A stretch of DNA of 64,000 nt from positions 1,261,334 through 1,325,333 of the forward strand of contig MU004185.1 of the NCBI GenBank assembly GCA_010093605.1, given 5' to 3'. Made by a program: the position numbers and the translations under genes. Within the stretch, counting starts at the first letter, position 1. Each line of letters starts with the position of its first letter. The notes beneath the pieces were generated by a model. The model saw only the letters and a list, made by a program, of their open reading frames with translations, ran no database searches and was not told the origin of the DNA. Below are positions 40,903-51,240 of this stretch, piece after piece. Source of the DNA: Lophium mytilinum. Lineage: Eukaryota > Ascomycota > Dothideomycetes > Mytilinidiales > Mytilinidiaceae.

Positions 40903-43620
40903 ATGTTCCGCAATCCTCGTCAAAACGCCACGCTCCCCGCAACCTCCAAAGCGACGCCGTCGGTCGGTCGTCCGCCCTCGCCTTCGCCACACCACCACCA
41001 TCCACCTTCAGCACCTCGCCCCACAGCCTCAATGGCAGCGAAAAACGCGACAAAGAAGTCTAATGGGGTGAAGGCGGTTTCTACGCCTGCGAAAGCGCGA
41101 CAGACAACCCTTACGCCTCGTAGTGGAGGGACAATCAAGAGAGCTGGATTCAATGGGGCTAGCGGGGGAAAGGGGAAGATGAAGGCGAATGGGAATATCA
41201 TGGCGTTTTTCAAGAAAGCGGAGGAGATTAATACAAGATTGTTTGTTGAGGAGAGGGGTGGGAAGCAGAGTGAAGATGAAGAAGAGGAGGATGAGGTGGA
41301 CGTAGGGTGGGGGGATGGGGATGACGAGGAGATGAAGGCGGAGGCGGACCAGGAGGCGGAGAGGTACAATGAGAACGGTGGCAGTGTCAAGAGGAGGAAA
41401 GTGGCTGGGGACGGAGGTTGCACTCCGTCACCACCAGATATCGCTGAGGATGAAGAAGTGGGTAGAAGGAAAGTTTCCGGGGATGGCGATGAGAAGCCCA
41501 TACGAGTTGGGCCGTTCATTCAAGACTCCGATTCTGAGGACGAAGATACAGATATGATCAAGCGAATGGCGTCGAAACGAGCAATTGAGAAGATACCAGC
41601 CGGTGGTTCGCGATCTAATAGTGAGTTGGACGTCGAGGAGAGTAAAATGGACGATTCTGAACCGTTTCCGAAGGCCCCTTTACTTAAGACTGAGTCTACG
41701 GACTACACTGCTGGAGGAGACTTTGAAGAATTCCAGGATTTTGAAGACGAAGACCTTCCAGAAGGCGAAGAATACGATGAGCGGAGATGGATGGATGAGC
41801 AAAGAAGGCTGGAAGAAGTGGCGGAAGGCTTCGAAGGCGAAGCAGACTTGGATGAAGACACTCCCGTCTTCGATCAAGAACGCGAAGGGCCAGGAGATAT
41901 CACGGCCGTGGGGGATACTGACGGGCCTTCATGTCCGATATGTTCTGCAACTTTAGTTGGGCTATCAGACCAGGACGTGTCTGTTCATGTCAATGGCTGT
42001 CTTGATGGCACTTCTGCGCCCATACTTTCGAGTAAACCCCCAGACCCCCCAGATGGTGTCGACAAAAGCAAGCGTTTCAAACGTCCAGAACGCCCCGCGA
42101 AACCTGGCCAGGAGAATCCTTTCAAAATTGGTGGCACTAGTGGTGGTCCGAAATCAGCTTTTTCGAAGCTCATGTCCAGCCATGCCGAGGATGCTGCTTG
42201 GGCTGCGGCTGCTGCAGCAGATTCCGCCGCCAGAGGAAAGCCAGCCTATCAAAGAACCTGTCCGTTCTACAAAATCTTGCCGGGGATGTTCATATGCGTT
42301 GATGCCTTCCGATACGGGGCCGTCAAGGACTGTCAAGCATACTTCCTCAGTCATTTCCACAGTGATCATTACATTGGGCTCACGGCATCCTGGAATCATG
42401 GGCCTATATATTGCAGTCGAGTTACGGCAAACCTTGTGCGGCAGCAATTACGAGTAGACCCCAAGTGGGTCGTTGATCTTGAATTTGAAAAAAAGTCCGA
42501 GGTTCCGGGCACTCAAGGCGTCCAGGTTACCATGATACCAGCGAACCACTGTCCTGGAAGCTCGCTCTTTCTTTTCGAAAAGGTCGCAGGAAAGGGGAAG
42601 AGCCCAAAGATGCAACGAATCCTCCATTGCGGAGATTTCAGAGCATGTCGAGCCCACGTTGAACATCCCCTTCTCCGACCAGATGTCTTGGACGCCGTAG
42701 GAGGGAAGACGGGGCAACAGAAGCTCGACGTATGTTACTTGGACACTACCTATCTGAACCCGAAGTACGCATTTCCGCCACAAGAAGATGTGATCAAAGC
42801 GTGCGCAGACATGTGTGTCAGCATGAGTAAAGAACGCACAGATGACACGGATGGATGGGAGAAGATGAAACGGGAACGAGCAGGCGAAGGCATGGTCAAA
42901 TTTGTCAACAAGGGCTCTGATATCAAGACAGAGGCTAGTCAAGACGACGACGTAGATCTCACAAAGGCTATGAAACTTCAAAAGGCGAAGACCAGAGGCC
43001 GCCTACTCGTAATCGTTGGAACTTACAGCATTGGCAAAGAACGCATCTGCGTAGGCATCGCCAAAGCTCTTAAAAGCAAGATCTACGCCCCGGCAGCAAA
43101 ACTTCGAATATGTAAGGCACTCGAAGACCCCGAGCTCAACGCTCTCCTGACCAAGGACCCACATGAAGCTCAAGTTCATATGACACCACTTTTCGAGATC
43201 CGTGCCGAAACTTTGGAAGATTATCTCGGCGGCTACCGCGAGCACTTCTCCCGCGCTGTCGGATTCCGGCCATCGGGCTGGAACTACAGACCCCCAAACA
43301 GTCGGTTCGTGGAGAGTCCGTCTGTGCAGACGGTCCTTCACTCAAAGAACTGGAAGAGCACGTATTCGATGAAGGAGCTAGTGCCGCAACGTGGGAGCAC
43401 GAAACGTGCGAGTTGCTTTGGAGTGCCATATAGCGAGCATAGTAGCTTCAGGGAGCTGACTGCTTTCTGTTGTGCGTTGCGGATCGACAAGATCATCCCG
43501 ACAGTCAATATAGGGAACGCGAAGACTAGGGAGAAGATGAAGGGGTGGTGCGAGAGGTGGGCGGTGGAAAAAAGGAAGAATGGGCTTCACAAGCTCGAGC
43601 CGGGCGAGGGATCTCTTTGA
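40903..43620 (+). CDS. PSO2: DNA crosslink repair nuclease Pso2/Snm1
   Basis: The single-exon protein has 905 residues from the ATG at 40903; the frame is open 54 codons upstream but has no ATG there. A UBZ4-type zinc finger is near residues 344-367 (CPICSATLVG, then HVNGC). The metallo-beta-lactamase fold follows a PFYKILPGMFICVDAF start, with the metal motif SHFHSDHYIGL near 484, then MIPANHCPGSSLFLFE and LDTTYLNPKYAFP. The CPSF/DRMBL region has VIVGTYSIGKERI, VHMTPLFEI, PYSEHSSF and KIIPTVNIGN. The N-terminal 340 residues are acidic and disordered, with a PIP-like FFKKAEE context. Known Snm1/Pso2 enzymes are 5' exonucleases that unhook interstrand crosslinks in the nucleus. The loop of about 60 extra residues before RGRLLVIVG is Lys/Asp-rich. 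Confidence 0.95.
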   Translation: MFRNPRQNATLPATSKATPSVGRPPSPSPHHHHPPSAPRPTASMAAKNATKKSNGVKAVSTPAKARQTTLTPRSGGTIKRAGFNGASGGKGKMKANGNIMAFFKKAEEINTRLFVEERGGKQSEDEEEEDEVDVGWGDGDDEEMKAEADQEAERYNENGGSVKRRKVAGDGGCTPSPPDIAEDEEVGRRKVSGDGDEKPIRVGPFIQDSDSEDEDTDMIKRMASKRAIEKIPAGGSRSNSELDVEESKMDDSEPFPKAPLLKTESTDYTAGGDFEEFQDFEDEDLPEGEEYDERRWMDEQRRLEEVAEGFEGEADLDEDTPVFDQEREGPGDITAVGDTDGPSCPICSATLVGLSDQDVSVHVNGCLDGTSAPILSSKPPDPPDGVDKSKRFKRPERPAKPGQENPFKIGGTSGGPKSAFSKLMSSHAEDAAWAAAAAADSAARGKPAYQRTCPFYKILPGMFICVDAFRYGAVKDCQAYFLSHFHSDHYIGLTASWNHGPIYCSRVTANLVRQQLRVDPKWVVDLEFEKKSEVPGTQGVQVTMIPANHCPGSSLFLFEKVAGKGKSPKMQRILHCGDFRACRAHVEHPLLRPDVLDAVGGKTGQQKLDVCYLDTTYLNPKYAFPPQEDVIKACADMCVSMSKERTDDTDGWEKMKRERAGEGMVKFVNKGSDIKTEASQDDDVDLTKAMKLQKAKTRGRLLVIVGTYSIGKERICVGIAKALKSKIYAPAAKLRICKALEDPELNALLTKDPHEAQVHMTPLFEIRAETLEDYLGGYREHFSRAVGFRPSGWNYRPPNSRFVESPSVQTVLHSKNWKSTYSMKELVPQRGSTKRASCFGVPYSEHSSFRELTAFCCALRIDKIIPTVNIGNAKTREKMKGWCERWAVEKRKNGLHKLEPGEGSL

Positions 43621-44341
43621 TGAATGACCAAGCATCAACTTTACATCAAGACACATGAGATATTCTTGGTCGTAACTGTTAGCCCGTCGAAGCTCTTTCA
43701 GAGCATGTACTATCATTGGCAATCACGTGATCGTGTTGAACTTCGTGATGGATTAGAATGATTCAGATGAAATTAAAGAGAACATACATTAGGTTAAGCG
43801 GCAGTTCTAGGTAATGTCATGGGCCTGTGGGAGAGTTATATGGGAAACGAATGGTTAGATGAGTTCTAGCGTGATCTTCGGAGGAGAACAACATTAACGC
43901 CCGTTCACCATGCCGCCTCTGGCGTTTATCACAAGAGCACCCATGAGCCACTCCATGCGATGCAGCTTCAACACTCGGGGCATTTCTCGTCCGCATATCT
44001 ATTATGCAAAAGGTAGCCTGCTATGGCTCCCTCAGCCTTGAAGGCAATCTTTGCCTATCATCAGCTTACCTCTCAGTGCCACAATTTGGGGGCCAATATG
44101 TACATCTCCAAATTAGTCGTTCAAAGGCGCTAGAGGAGCCAACCAAACCTCGGAATATGACCAAGGGCGTCCACAAGCGCTTCGTGCTCTGTTGAAGATC
44201 CCGGTCTGGGGAGCGGTAGTACCGCTAATTGCGCCATGCAGCCAAGAGACTTCCCTTTTACATAGCTTCAGCCTTCTGTCTTCATCGTCGTCCCCATACT
44301 TATTCATTCTGCTATCCGTTTGCTTCAAGAGCTACTTGACT
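43621..44341. other. Intergenic region
   Basis: About 720 bp between PSO2 and the CorA-like gene. An ATCACGTGAT palindrome lies near 43726, just after PSO2. No gene is recognised. Confidence 0.45.
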
Positions 44342-47300
44342 ATGTCATCTGATCGATTGCGAGCAAGAGTCGAAGAGGAAGAGGACGAATCCAGACACGT
44401 GGTAGTTTTTGAAGACGAGTCCAGTGGCGGTCCACACGTGGAAGAGCTGGAAGACGACTTAAGTGACGGCCCACACGTCGGAGAGGTCGAAGACGGATCT
44501 GCAGCCAGGGAAATCTCCAATACCAGTCCATCTACCTCACCGGTACGAAGGCCTCGCGATCCGAACAGACGCGTTAACTTTGAAGTGTCGCCTCCACGAT
44601 ACAGCCAGCAAATCGTGGGCAACCAGCTTCAACACACATTTTACGGCGTTCCCAATCCACGCATAGGACATTCTACTCCCTTACTTGAGAGCTTTACTCC
44701 TCTTGAACGGGAAAGGAGTCGCCCAAGAGAGTATTCTCCTCATCTTGAACGGGAAAGAACTCGCCCAAGAGAGTATTCTCCTTCATTTGACCGGTGGGAA
44801 CGGAATTACGGAAGGCGAAGACGCAATAGTCGCTATGAGATAGATGAGGACTCACCAAGTCTTGCGAAGTACACCACTGCTCCTGTTCATTCTCAGCATC
44901 GGTCTCGAAATCGGCCACCACGGTCTGGGAGTCTCTACTATACTGGATTCGATGACTCAATAACTAGCCTAAATATCAAACATCGACGACGTCCGGCTTA
45001 CGATGAGCCATCCTCCGAAAGCGACATGGCGGAAATTGAGTACGACCAAAGTGCTAGCGAAGACGAGTCGATCTCGAGTTTTGGATTCGATCTTGCAGGG
45101 AATGGCAGCAAAAACAATCTGCTTGCTGGGGGTAATAGACAAGGCTCTGTTCACTCTGGGTTTTCTGAAGCGCCGGGAATGAGTGATGCGAGTACAATTG
45201 AATCATCGCAAAAGCTCTACAAAGTAATCCGCTCTCATTTCACAAATCTTGATACTACTCAAGACCTAGTGGTGGAAGTGACAGAAGGCCAGGAAACGGC
45301 TAGTGGAGTGGAAGATGCTCCAGAACCCCTCTTCCGGTGGATGTAAGACTCCCTCTGGCTTCAAGCAGCTAATAGTTCTAATTCTTGCTGCTTAAGACAT
45401 CTAGACGAGGATTCGATGGATTTCGATGACTTCTTGGTACGGTCTGCTATCCTTCTCCATTGGACCTCTCTGACTTGGACTAGGCTAGCGCAATTCAATC
45501 CCCAAGCCTCTCGCTACAAGAGAAAAGACTTGTCAAGTATCATCTAGAGCACCTCCGGAGATACAACGAGCAGGTAATAGGCAGCGGCGAAGGGCGCTAT
45601 ATGGACCCGTTCTTTCTCCAAGAACTACCGGATCTTTCAAACGAGTCTACTATGATTGCGCTTTGTCTACCATATTTCCATCTCGATGAGTACTCTGCTA
45701 ATTCTGAAGGATCAAAATCCACGAAGCATCCGTCACGGACCCTCCTGCAATCTTTCATGTCATCTACTGCTCATGACCGAGACATGGACCAAGCGGTTTG
45801 CAAACTTCATTTTGCACCCGACAACCACTGCTATCATGTATCTCAGGTATGGTGTTTGGTTCTCGGCGAGAGTAAGAATTAGTACCAAGTTTTTTCGGAC
45901 AAGCGAGCTGATCGTTTCACAGAACTCATGATCACTAGTGCTCGATCGGATGAGCAGGAGCTTTGCGGGCCCTCGGTAGTCTGGGGCAAGGAGCCCACTA
46001 CAGGTTTCCATCACATTCTAGTGACTGATGGAGGAAATTGCTTATGGCAGATCCGCCCAGAAGAATGCGAAAACTGGTTTGTAAGTAATCTCTCAATGTC
46101 ACTCTCAACCTGACACGACTTTCGTTATACCGGAAGTTTGTTTTCTCCAGAGCCCAAGCAACCTGGTACTTTCCCTTCTCTTGCAAGGAGAATCCCAGCC
46201 ATGACAGGGTTTCTTGAGCATAAAGTGGCAGCCCAATACCGTTTGAGGTGGATCGCAAAGGCTATTAGCGTTTTTAAGTCTGCGAATATACATCTTTGAT
46301 AGCCTACCAAAGGACCTCAAGCGGTGTAGGGCAGGTTTTTACGAGCCTAAAGCGAGCCTATATTCGAAGTAAATGAATATGAAAAGAATCGCAGGCTCGT
46401 AGACTGTCACTTGCTGTTCAATGGAACCTGCATGGCCAATTACAGATCAGTCATGTCAGGTAGAGGGCGGACCATAGGCTATTTACTAATTCCAGTCAAA
46501 ATATAAGACTAACTTTATGAAGGCCTTCACTGCGAACTTTATGGAAATCAAAAGCAGCAAAGACAATTTCATGAGCAGGTTCGAGGATCGCTTCAAGTTG
46601 ACATTAAATGGGCGATCAGTGACTCCAGAGAATTGGTATAAGGTAATTGCGAAAGCGAAGAAATCGACCGTCCGCCTCCTGCTCTCTCGAGGGTATTGTA
46701 GTACCCGACCATTCTATCTCAGAACCATCTAATCCGTCTCAGATCTGCGAAGCCCCGAATCATCATCACCCAGACCTCTGGTGCGAAAGAGGAGGCGGAA
46801 TCAATTGCCGAGAGCGAAGGAGTATTTCCTTGGCAGCAAGAATTTCCGCCTCCTCCACCCCCAACCGGCGAAGAAGCTGTCGCAGAGTCGCGCCGTCCCA
46901 AGTCAGAGGTACTATCTGACGTACAATCCCTCAACTCTTTGACGCCGAGTGATACACATGATAGCAAAGAACCTAAAGAAGCGGGTGTTCAGGGCGTAGC
47001 AGATGACTTCTCCGTTCTCCAATGGCTCTTCATAGAGAAGATACATCCAGGGGTGTCCGAAGATCACTCCAATCATCTTCTCCAATTTGACGACAAGAAG
47101 TTCAACAAGTTTCAGGACGAGATACATCTACGAATGCTCAACAACAAGAACAGCAAGGAGAAGAAAGCATACGAGGAGTGTCATGAGAAAGAATTGCCAG
47201 AGGTCACTAACTTCCTTGCCCGAGCGATCAGTAAAGACGGCGGTTTTGCAGGAGGTTTGAGCAAATCAACACTGGAAAAGTTTTTCTACGCCGCGGCTGA

Positions 47301-48695
47301 GATGTTCCTGCTTTTCATGCCTTTGGACACCAAGACTTCCATCGCGAAGCATTATTGGGGCGCCGTATACTATATATTGAGAGTAAGCACTTCACTGCAC
47401 TAGAGGCCAAATACTTACTAGATGCAGAAAATAATACCATTGGACAGCCCCGTTTTCACAGCAAGCATCGAAAAATTCATATTGGTCTCCCAACTAGCCA
47501 AGATTATCAAAGAAGAGTTGTCCAAGGGCCGTGGCCCAAAACCAGGTCAGGTTGATCTGCCAATCGAATTTCAGGAAGCCTGGCTGCATTGCATCGCATA
47601 TCTGACGCTCTTCAAAATTAAGGTTAAGAACGTTAAGCACAGAGACGGCCACATTGAAACCTGCCAATTAAAATTACATAAAGCGAGGCAATCCCTGGGC
47701 AGGAAGCTGGCCCAAGTTCCACTCAATAGGAAGGAAGTCGCCGTACCTCAGACCATCCTTTCCATTATCATCTCCCGGCTGCTTAGAGATATCACGGGTG
47801 GCCAAGACCATTTGAACATAGCCAAAACCTACGACGAGTATTGGAAGCAAATGGTGAGCTCTCCCTTCCCTGTAACGAAGTCTCAACAATTCCCTAACAT
47901 TCATAGGATGTCAAGATCAAAGCCGGCCGACTGAAGCGAGCGCAACCAGCCATTGGGTATCTCCAGCAAGAGATCAAGGCGGTGATGAAAACCCTGACGG
48001 ATCAACTCGGACTCCTCGAATCCCTACTTGAGAGCATAGGCGATCAGAAACAAGGATGGTCATTAGCTCACGACAACGCGCCCAAGCGCGAAATGCCTCT
48101 TCTCACCGAGTGCATCATACATGTGAAGACTCGAATCAAGAGCTTCGAGGAAATCGATGCTCAGGCAACAGAGCTGGAAGCCTGGGTACGGAGAGCCTTC
48201 CTATTTATGAACGACGCTAACAAATTGCTGCAGAATTTGCACAGGATTGCTTCCACCAAAGATCGACACGACAAAGCCATCTATGCCTTTACCATCGTTA
48301 CCATCGTCTTCCTCCCGCTTTCCTTCGTGTCCGGCTTCCTGGGCATGAATACAACGGACATTCGCAATACGGACACTAAACAGTGGGTCTTCTGGGCCGC
48401 TGCCTTACCTCTGACTGCCGTAGTCATCTTGATTGCACTACTATGGGCGGGGGAGCTGGGAAATGCGTGGGCCGCACTACTTGAGCTCTTCCACATCAAT
48501 CCCGAGAACTTCAGCTACAAGCATAGAAAACCGTTGGCCAGGCCGAAGAAGACGAAGAAAGCCAAAGCAAAGAAAGCGATCAAGGTAGAGAAGAGATCGG
48601 AGCCGACTCTCGGACAGTTACCGAGAACGCAAACATCAGAAGCGTGGGAGAAGGCGTTTCGAAGGACGCAGACTTGGCGGAGCGTTATGGACTGA
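44342..48695 (+). CDS. CorA-like Mg2+ transporter-type membrane protein
   Basis: Eight exons (44342-45342, 45397-45436, 45484-45871, 45923-46080, 46496-46692, 46743-47382, 47422-47853, 47907-48695) give 1214 residues, every junction in frame. The C-terminal CorA signature is clear: FTIVTIVFLPLSFVSGFLGM then NTTDI, with GMN near residues 1098-1100 after the first helix, and a second helix WVFWAAALPLTAVVILIALLW. A long helical domain precedes it. The N-terminal 330 residues are acidic and disordered, with a duplicated 14-residue unit LERERSRPREYSPH. The middle holds RWIHLDEDSMDFDDF, EKRLVKYHLEHL and QVWCLVLGE, typical of large fungal CorA relatives. True CorA proteins carry Mg2+ as pentamers; transport in this long fungal group is unproven. 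Intron 4 is unusually long (415 nt). Confidence 0.9.
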
Positions 48696-49333
48696 GGGGG
48701 CTTGGTAAGCGATTAATATATGCCGAGATTGGGCGTGAGCCTCACGATATTGAACATCATGCGCTTGAAGATTCGTAGTAAACTGTTGTCAAGGTAAGAT
48801 AGTCGCACGCAGACATGTAAAGTGTTAAATTCCTACCACCCTTTCTAAACAAGATGTAGCCGTTCTAGAAAGGTTCCATCATACATATTGTTTCGCGGTG
48901 CATACGGCTTTCGTTTAGAAATCGACCGACTAGGCTCCGTGAAACTTCCTCTCCACCTTTGACTAAACTACTTCCCTGTCTATAGCTTAGAACCAATAGA
49001 GATGACGTCACAACCTGAACTTCTATTTATCTCCGCAAGGGTATTGCTCGTACGAAATACCTGACCCTAAAGTCCTAAATCCTAGACTGACTCATTCGGT
49101 CCATTCTGGCCTGACCGGACCATATTGAGACCGGCGCCGACCATTGCCGACAACCCGTATTTTGATAATTATATAGGTCATGCGCACCCGACTTCATGAT
49201 ATGTACTTCAGTCATCGTTTCTTTCGACTCTGTCTAGTCCACTACTGTTATACACGATTTCGCCTACTTTAACTCTAGCTGTCACTCTTCATCAACTTTC
49301 AATTTATTCCGTGGGACCATTGCATTTGCCAAG
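48696..49333 (+). promoter_or_regulatory. Upstream region of the glutathione S-transferase gene
   Basis: About 640 bp of intergenic DNA. It carries a CCAAT box (48993-48997) and a perfect TGACGTCA octamer (49003-49010) five bases apart, about 330 bp before the GST ATG. No gene is seen. Confidence 0.5.
48993..49010. promoter_or_regulatory. CCAAT box next to a CRE/ATF octamer TGACGTCA
   Basis: CCAATAGAGATGACGTCA places a CCAAT-complex site five bases from a palindromic CRE bound by ATF/CREB-type bZIP factors such as AtfA in fungi. Upstream of a detoxification gene this suggests stress control, though it is inferred from motif match alone. Confidence 0.45.
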
Positions 49334-50017
49334 ATGCCCCTAACAGTCCACCATTTGCAATACTCGCAATCCGAGCGCATCCCATGGCTCTGCGAAGAAT
49401 TGGGAATCCCCTACACACTCAAACTATACCAGCGCGACCCCATGCTCGCCCCCAAAGCCATCAAAGACCTCAACCCGATCGGGCAAGCGCCCATCATACA
49501 AGACGGAGACCTCACGCTCGCCGAATCCGCCGCCTGCTGCGAATACATTATCCACAAATTCGGCAACGGGAGGCTTGCGCTGCCGCCCTCGCACAAGGAC
49601 TACGCTGACTACATCTACTGGTTCCACTTCTCCAACGGGACTCTGCAGCCAATGGAACTACTAGTGTTCTCGATCCTTCGCGTCCAGAGCGAGGGGCCTG
49701 CTACCGCGCGCTACAAAGAGATGTTCGAGCGTATGCTGACCATTATGGATAAGCGGCTGCGTGAGAATAAGTGGTTGGCCGGGGAGGAGTTTACGGCGGC
49801 GGACATTATGACTGTGTTTTCGCTGACAACGATGCGCGCGTTTGATCCGATTGACTTGACGAAGTATAAGGGAATTCTGGGGTATTTGAAGAGAGTGTCC
49901 GAGAGGGAGGGGTATAAGAAGGCGAGGGCGAAGGCGGATCCGGAAATGGAACTGATGATCGAGGGGAAGGCTCCGAGGCAGTTTGAGGATAAACTGAAGG
50001 CGGAGGGGAAGATTTGA
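49334..50017 (+). CDS. Glutathione S-transferase
   Basis: The single-exon protein has 227 residues, usual for the family. The N-terminal thioredoxin-like domain reads VHHLQYSQSERIPWLCEELG, then NPIGQAPIIQDGDLTLAESA with the conserved cis-Pro and the ES pair that binds the glutathione backbone. The C-terminal helical domain includes RLRENKWLAGEEFTAADIMT, with the N-capping box found in most GSTs. The catalytic residue is likely Ser in SQSERIP. It would conjugate glutathione to electrophiles in the cytosol. It belongs with fungal GTT1-type enzymes. A CRE-like octamer and a CCAAT box upstream fit a stress-induced gene. The start is the first ATG after a CT-rich leader. Confidence 0.95.
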   Translation: MPLTVHHLQYSQSERIPWLCEELGIPYTLKLYQRDPMLAPKAIKDLNPIGQAPIIQDGDLTLAESAACCEYIIHKFGNGRLALPPSHKDYADYIYWFHFSNGTLQPMELLVFSILRVQSEGPATARYKEMFERMLTIMDKRLRENKWLAGEEFTAADIMTVFSLTTMRAFDPIDLTKYKGILGYLKRVSEREGYKKARAKADPEMELMIEGKAPRQFEDKLKAEGKI

Positions 50018-50129
50018 ATGGCCTGATTTCCGTTACAACTGGGTGTTATTTAGGCCATGTGCAGGTTACATGCCATGGTCGTCTTTTCATGTATATAACC
50101 CTCGGTCGCGCTCCTCAGCTTCTTCCTCA
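50018..50129. other. 3' flank of the GST gene
   Basis: A short AT-rich flank leading into the tandem array; it likely carries the GST 3' UTR. Confidence 0.4.
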
Positions 50130-51240
50130 TGTAATACCACTCAAGTCATTTCCGCATTTCCCCGAGAAAATATGCAAATGGAGGCTTTAAAGTTGAGGCC
50201 AGAGACAAAAAGCACGGCAGATTTCCATATTTGTGTTGGGGTTGTCCTTTTTCGAGCCTGCTTCTCGGTATCGTCATGATTTAATACCACTCAAGCTCCT
50301 TCCAAAACGCCATCATCTTTCCCAATCGCCGTTTCGAACTTTCAACTCCTAGGACACTAGACACATGCACCATTGCTGCTAGATCTGTTGGTCGTGCTCG
50401 CACTCTTCAGGTTATTCATGACGCACTATCGTCGAGTTTCTCGCTTTGCAAAAAATCCATCATGTCTGTCGTCTTCCGAATTCAGGACACTGGGCATGCA
50501 AATTTCGTGCAGCTGTTGCTGCTTTTGTACTCGGTAGTGTTTTCAGTCCTCCCCTCAGGTAGTACACCTTGAAATTATTCCTCACTCTCAGAAAGCCACC
50601 AGCTCCATCGTCTTCTAGATTCGAGCAAAATGCACTGGACACAGGAGCTGCCCATGCTTCTCAATTTTTTCGTTGTTGTACTCGGCCGTACTTCTCAGCT
50701 TTCCCATGGGCAGCGCCGGTCGTGAGTCTTACTCACTCCGAGGAAGACATCATGTCTGTCGTCTTCCTTATGCAATCAAGTTACACTAGACCCAAAAGCT
50801 TCCCACCTCATTTCTTTCTTGCTGGTGTTTTCAGCCGCTCTTCCCCATGGTCTCGGTGAGTAGGACTATTTGAGAATTTTGCTCACTCCCATAATAACAT
50901 TAAGTATGTCGTCTTTCTTTCGCAAGCAAGAGACACTGAACACAAAAGCTTCCCATGAAATTCTTGAGTTTACGGTTGTCAAGTTTTTCAGTCGCTATTC
51001 CCCATACTCTTTGAGGTTAGCACTACTCAAGATTCTTGCTCACTCCCAGAAAGACATCAAGTCTGTCATCTTGCTTAGTCAAGTCACAAACATTGAACAC
51101 AATGGCTCTTCATGCTGTTACTGCTTTTGTTGTTTCGCTGTCAATTGATGAGCCGAGAAGTCGAGGTCGCAGTCTCTCACAGAGCCAGACTTTGCTCAGA
51201 GACATCACGAGCATTCTCAGAAAGCTTTTGAAAATGGTCT
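50130..51240. repeat. Tandem-repeat island 3 (period about 150-160 bp)
   Basis: The anchor CTCACTCCCAGAAAGACATC and its variants occur at about 50131, 50287, 50433, 50581, 50733, 50882, 51042 and 51206, giving spacings of about 146-164 bp. A following block close to ATGTCTGTCGTCTTCC and a third block (GACACTGAACACAAAAGCTT, then CCCAT and GTTTTCAGTCGCT) keep the same order. The last four full units are the best preserved; the first two are weak. No long frame crosses the units. It starts about 110 bp after the GST stop codon. Confidence 0.85.
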
